Shown one piece after another: positions 42,086 to 46,093 of a DNA stretch of 46,093 nucleotides (positions are counted from its first letter, which is position 1; every line of letters starts with the position of its first letter). Position numbers and translations under genes: made by a program. The notes under the pieces are model-generated. The model searched no databases, was not told the origin of the DNA, and saw only the letters and a program-made list of their open reading frames with translations. The stretch covers positions 149,223-195,315 of the forward strand of contig LSYV01000084.1 in NCBI GenBank assembly GCA_001584585.1. Reading direction: 5' to 3'. Source of the stretch: Gonium pectorale. Its lineage: Eukaryota > Chlorophyta > Chlorophyceae > Chlamydomonadales > Volvocaceae.

Positions 42086-45000
42086 ATGGCTTACTCTACG
42101 ACCGTGCACCTTGAGGGCATCCTCAGCGTTGGAGGGGTGATTGGCAAGGGCGGCTGGAACGTCAAGTACCTGGGCAGGCAGTCGGGCGCACGGTTCGACG
42201 TGAACGACGAGCGGGTGGTTATCAGCGGCCACAGTCAGAGCGCCGTTCAGACAGCCAGGCGGCTGCTGCAGGCGCAGCTCGATGCACATGCGCGTCTCGG
42301 TACGCGTCTGCCGTTCTGGGGCCAGTTCGCCTTGCCGGGACCCGGCCGTTGGGACGCGGCCGTGTCGGCAGCCTTTGCTTCGGCTCCACAGTGCGTGGGA
42401 ACCCGAACGAGCGAATGGGTACATGCGGACTGTGATGCGACATTGCGCATGAATTAATCGGCCCAGTTTACCCAGTCGCCACCCTTGCCTTAAACCCCGA
42501 ACGCAGCCAGCCCGGCCTACCCGCACCCGCTCCGGGTGGACTACGTGCTGCAGGACAGCGGCTTTGGGGCCGGAGGGCAGGTTGCTTTCCGTTCTCGGAA
42601 CGGTGAGAAACATGCCACGAGCATCTGCCATACTCACTGTGTCGCTCAATAGCCCGAGCACAGGTGTCCCACGTATGTGGCGCGGTTGCCCTCAACTATG
42701 GATCCAAACTATGGATCCGATTACGCACTTCAGTCGTACCCTGCTAGCCATTACAGTGCATGCGGACCGTATGTGCACACGCCGTGCATCTGACGTCTTG
42801 GTATGCTATTTTAAGCATGCGACACCATTTATCCAACGTAGACAAGCAGTCCCGCGCAACTGGTCGCCGTGAGCAGCTGTACGTCCTCATCAAGCCCCGG
42901 ACCGGCGAGGGTGACCGGTTCAGCAGAGGTGGAACCAGCAGCGGTTACGGAGCCGAGGCTGACGCGCTGGCGTCCCTGATCGGCGGCATCAGCTTTCGGG
43001 GCAGGGGCGGCAGCGGGGCCGCCTCTTCCAAGGGCAAGGTGGGTCGAGAGTCCCAGGATCTATATGGGACGGAAAAGGTCGGCACGCCTGCACGGGATGC
43101 GGATGGGCATGCGTTCGAACGTTTTGGCGAAGCAGGTTAACCTTGTGAGCATGGGCGCAGCAAACGTGCTGGGAGCGTGGTGGGGCGAGCCCCACATGGA
43201 GGGTTCAAACCTTCAGTACGTCTTATACATGCCTTCTGTTCTTCCCACGCCACCCGTGCATCTGGCTGTCATGATTCAAGGGCTGTTTCTTGTCTGTAAG
43301 ACGAGTTTGATTTTGCTGTTTTGTTCCCTGTCAAATTGCCAGCAGCAGGCGACTGAGTTTTTCCACCCGGGATCGATCCTCAAGAGCGGTAAGCAGGGCG
43401 GCCCCGTCGCGCGCGCACTGCACGATGCGGCCAGCACCGCGGCACGCAACACACCGGCGTTCGACATCCTCAAGATCCGCCTCAACCTAGGTGAGTGCTC
43501 CCTCGGGTTTGCGCCGTGCGAGTACGGCAGCATGGCCAGTGTGGCAGGACAAGTACGGCCCGCGCTCGGCATGCATGCCGAGAGGTAGGCCACGCACCCG
43601 CAGCATCCGGACGGGCGGCTTGCGGTTTTACTTGCGTCTATTCTAGATGGTTGTTTGCCAATCTTGCAATACCGCAGGCTGTCTGCTCGCACCGGTGCTA
43701 ATAACGAATACGAGGCATGATGAAGTGGGGCCGTCCGTGCCAAAGGCGCCTTGGACGTGCGCATCTATATATGCAGTGCACCTGAGCACCACCCGCGCCG
43801 CTTTCCGCCCACAGCCAGTGTGTTTGACCAGCGCATTTACCTTGGTCCTTGCGCAGTCAAACAGTTATTCTTCAACCTTGAGGGCCTGGAGCATCGGGCC
43901 GAGGTTGCCCTGACGGACATCCAGGTGCGCGCGTGCGAGACAACAATACTAGCTAGCCGACGGCAGCACGCAAGCAGGCGCATGCTCACTTGCTCTTCCA
44001 TATTTGTTGAGCCGTATTTTTCTTTCTATGTAGATCGGCATCCGGGCACCCAGGCACATGGCAATATCACAATGCCGCGCTCGCCGTCCCAGTAAGGCGG
44101 CGAAAACAGCGTCACCTGCCCCACATGATGCACCCTTATGTACGATTGTGAAGAGACCGTTTCCGTGTATTGACGGACGGTCTCGCTTCACCGCGGCATG
44201 GGTGCAACGCTGGACTCGAATGGAACCCCCAGGGCCTTGGCAGCGGCAGCGGCAAGGACAAGAAGTCACAGTCCGTGTACAGCAACTGCGTGCCAGCCGC
44301 CACCGTCCCGTGGGTCACCGACTGGCTCACCACGCGCATGGGCTTTGTTCTGGTGGACCAGCGCCACGGTGCACGTCATCGACCAGACGCTCAACGTGCA
44401 CTACGCCGTCGCGCTGACGCTATCGGAGGGGTAAGCACCTGGCTGAGGGGGCTTGAGATGGTCATCCCCGCAAAGAGGGACCGCCTCGAGCGACCCGCCT
44501 TGCAGGCTGAGAGGGCATCGCGACGGCGCCCATACACCTCTCGGGCAGCGCGCAGTCCGTGCACCCGCATGAGTCAGCAACCGCCCCTCATCTGCCCACC
44601 TGGTCTTGGTTGTCCGGCTGGGGTATCGGTGCTCTGGCTTGCTAGCAACAGTACCGGTCAGTGTGCGCAAAGACATGTATGGAGGCAGGGCTCCATGTCG
44701 TCTCTGGGCGGACACACCGCAGCCCTTGTCGCCCTGCCCTTACTAATTCCGCATACATGTGTGGCACGTGTGCCGTACACGCGAGTCCAGCAGGTCCAGC
44801 GGCAGCAGCGGCGCCCGCGTGTCGCTGCGCAAGGTCAAGAGCTCGTCCACGCGCTGCCACTTCGCCACCCTCCTGGCCGGACCCGAGGGGCTGGACATGC
44901 GCATGAAGCTCGTGGGACAGCGGCGCAAGCTGCAGGTAGGTGGGTGGGCATGAAAACGGACAAACCTTCATGGAAAACAGGGAGCCCGACGACGTGTCCA

Positions 45001-46085
45001 GTAGGGTGCGACGATGTGGGACGGGGCGACGTGTCCAGTAGGGCGGGCGTGTACAAAGCATGGCAGGTGACGTTCCTCCCGCCCCCCAAAGACTGGCTTA
45101 CCATCTTACCCGTAATGGCCGGGCTCTCTCCCTGCATGCGGAAGAGCATGCTGTCAGGGCGTGTTCGCTGGCGATCCGAGCGAGGCCCCTTCAAAGCCGC
45201 AAAGCCCACTCACGCAAGCATGTACAATCCAGGGAGCTACTCGCCTTCTGCACTTACGGCAGTCCATCCATGTATATATTTAACCGATTGGCGCCTGCCC
45301 GGTGGCTGCTCGCGACTACGGTACGCAGGACGCGAACGTGCCGGTCGGTGGCAGATGCCGTGGTGTCGGGCTGCAACGCGGTCGGGTATGATGACGTCGT
45401 TCGCGGCGTCGGGCGGCCGCTCCCATCTGCCGCGCGACATGGCGATGGACGTGTCGTGCAAGAAGCGCAAGCAAGTGTACGAGGGCGAAGGGAGTTCCAG
45501 GTGCGCGGGGGCGGGCGGTGCAAGCGCGTTTGCTTGTACACGGTAGTGGGTGATGACAGGTTCCCCCAGAATACAAATTGCTGACCCAAAGTAGTTTCCT
45601 TTTCTCCTACTTCCGGCGGCCGTCAAGTAAGGCAAATGGACCCGTTCTTCAGTGCTTGGGCAAGGGGGGTTTCGACATGCGTACATGTACCGTATGCATG
45701 CGGACTTCGCCTCCCAAGGCAGCATGCAACGCGTCGTTGCACAGACGCAAGTACGTACGTACCGGTACGCCAAGGTGGCTAGCCCACTGCCGTCGGCCCC
45801 CGTTCACACTCGCACGCACAGGCTTCCTCGGGCTACCAGCTGCGGCTTAAGCAGTCGGTCGTGAACCTGGAGGACAAGGACGGCCGCCGTGCGGAGATAA
45901 GAGGTACGCGGGGCTCTGGGGTCGGTGCACTGGCACGAGCCCGCCCTCACTGCTGCCGGACTGGTGGTTGGCGCGGGCAGGCCCGCAGCAGCACTTGATA
46001 CGTATGAATGGCCACCCGCATGTATGTGCGGACTATGCATGCAACCCGCATGTGCGCATGCCCTCAATCTCCTTGTCAGGCACCA
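42086..46085 (+). pseudogene. Tandem duplicate of the KH-domain gene, frame-disrupted, runs to window edge
   Basis: Homologous exons: 42086-42299, 42507-42602, 42842-43038, 43349-43490, 43857-43924, 44233-44430, 44806-44935, 45329-45500, 45822-45903, and the first bases of exon 10 from 46080. Exons 1-5, 7 and 9 have exactly the same lengths as in the upstream copy, with intact frames and splice sites, including a perfect KH core (VIGKGGWNVKYL). Exon 6 is 8 bases short: AGCAAGGC after GTGGAC (39058-39065 in copy 1) is missing at 44357/44358, shifting the frame inside VLVD. Exon 8 is 10 bases long through insertions of about +1 (near 45335), +4 (near 45391) and +5 (near 45488). The C-terminal half therefore cannot be read in one frame. 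Either this is a young pseudogene or these are assembly errors. The final exon is cut at 46085, where the sequence becomes poly-A. Confidence 0.8.
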
Positions 46086-46093
46086 AAAAAAAC

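Overview
This is nuclear DNA of a photosynthetic eukaryote, most probably a green alga of the Chlorophyceae (Chlamydomonas/volvocine type). Reasons: GC-rich coding sequence with strong G/C third-position bias; many short GT...(G)CAG introns; TGTAA, the chlorophycean polyadenylation signal, downstream of several stop codons; a cytosolic 80S ribosomal protein gene; and a starch-synthesis gene with an apparent plastid transit peptide. There is no bacterial operon structure, tRNA, rRNA, CRISPR array or recognisable intact transposon. All gene models were spliced by eye from reading-frame continuity, splice sites and family resemblance. Most models close with every exon phase matching, which is the main support for them.

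Layout from left to right: (1) 1-1989, minus, secreted glycoprotein-like gene cut by the window edge. (2) 3243-4276, minus, a four-exon LYR protein of the MZM1/LYRM7 type. (3) 4697-5875, minus, mTERF-like helical-repeat protein. (4) 6354-6674, minus, small single-helix membrane protein, divergent from (5) 6893-8474, plus, RPS13 (uS15). (6) 9008-12875, minus, five-exon multi-pass membrane protein, divergent from (7) 13248-15931, plus, five-exon PfkB-family kinase. (8) 17549-19012 and (9) 20796-22202, plus, tandem intronless F-box-like/ankyrin proteins with a hydrophobic C-terminus. (10) 23858-25258, minus, low-complexity protein behind a clear TATA box. (11) 27928-35168, minus, a 16-exon ADP-glucose pyrophosphorylase large-subunit homologue lacking a key catalytic lysine. 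(12) 36629-40741, plus, a ten-exon KH-domain protein of unknown function. (13) 42086-46085, plus, a tandem duplicate of (12) carrying four frame-disrupting indels and running into the right edge.

The genes do not form one pathway. They mix housekeeping functions (translation, respiratory-complex assembly, sugar metabolism, starch) with lineage-specific families that expand by tandem duplication (8/9 and 12/13). The most interesting region is the right-hand 10 kb. It holds an uncharacterised KH-protein family in duplicate, with exons better conserved than most introns, one unusually conserved intron, and a near-perfect 31-bp inverted repeat within that intron of the intact copy. The window ends in a poly-A run exactly where the duplicate should enter its last exon, which suggests a contig end or a duplication breakpoint.
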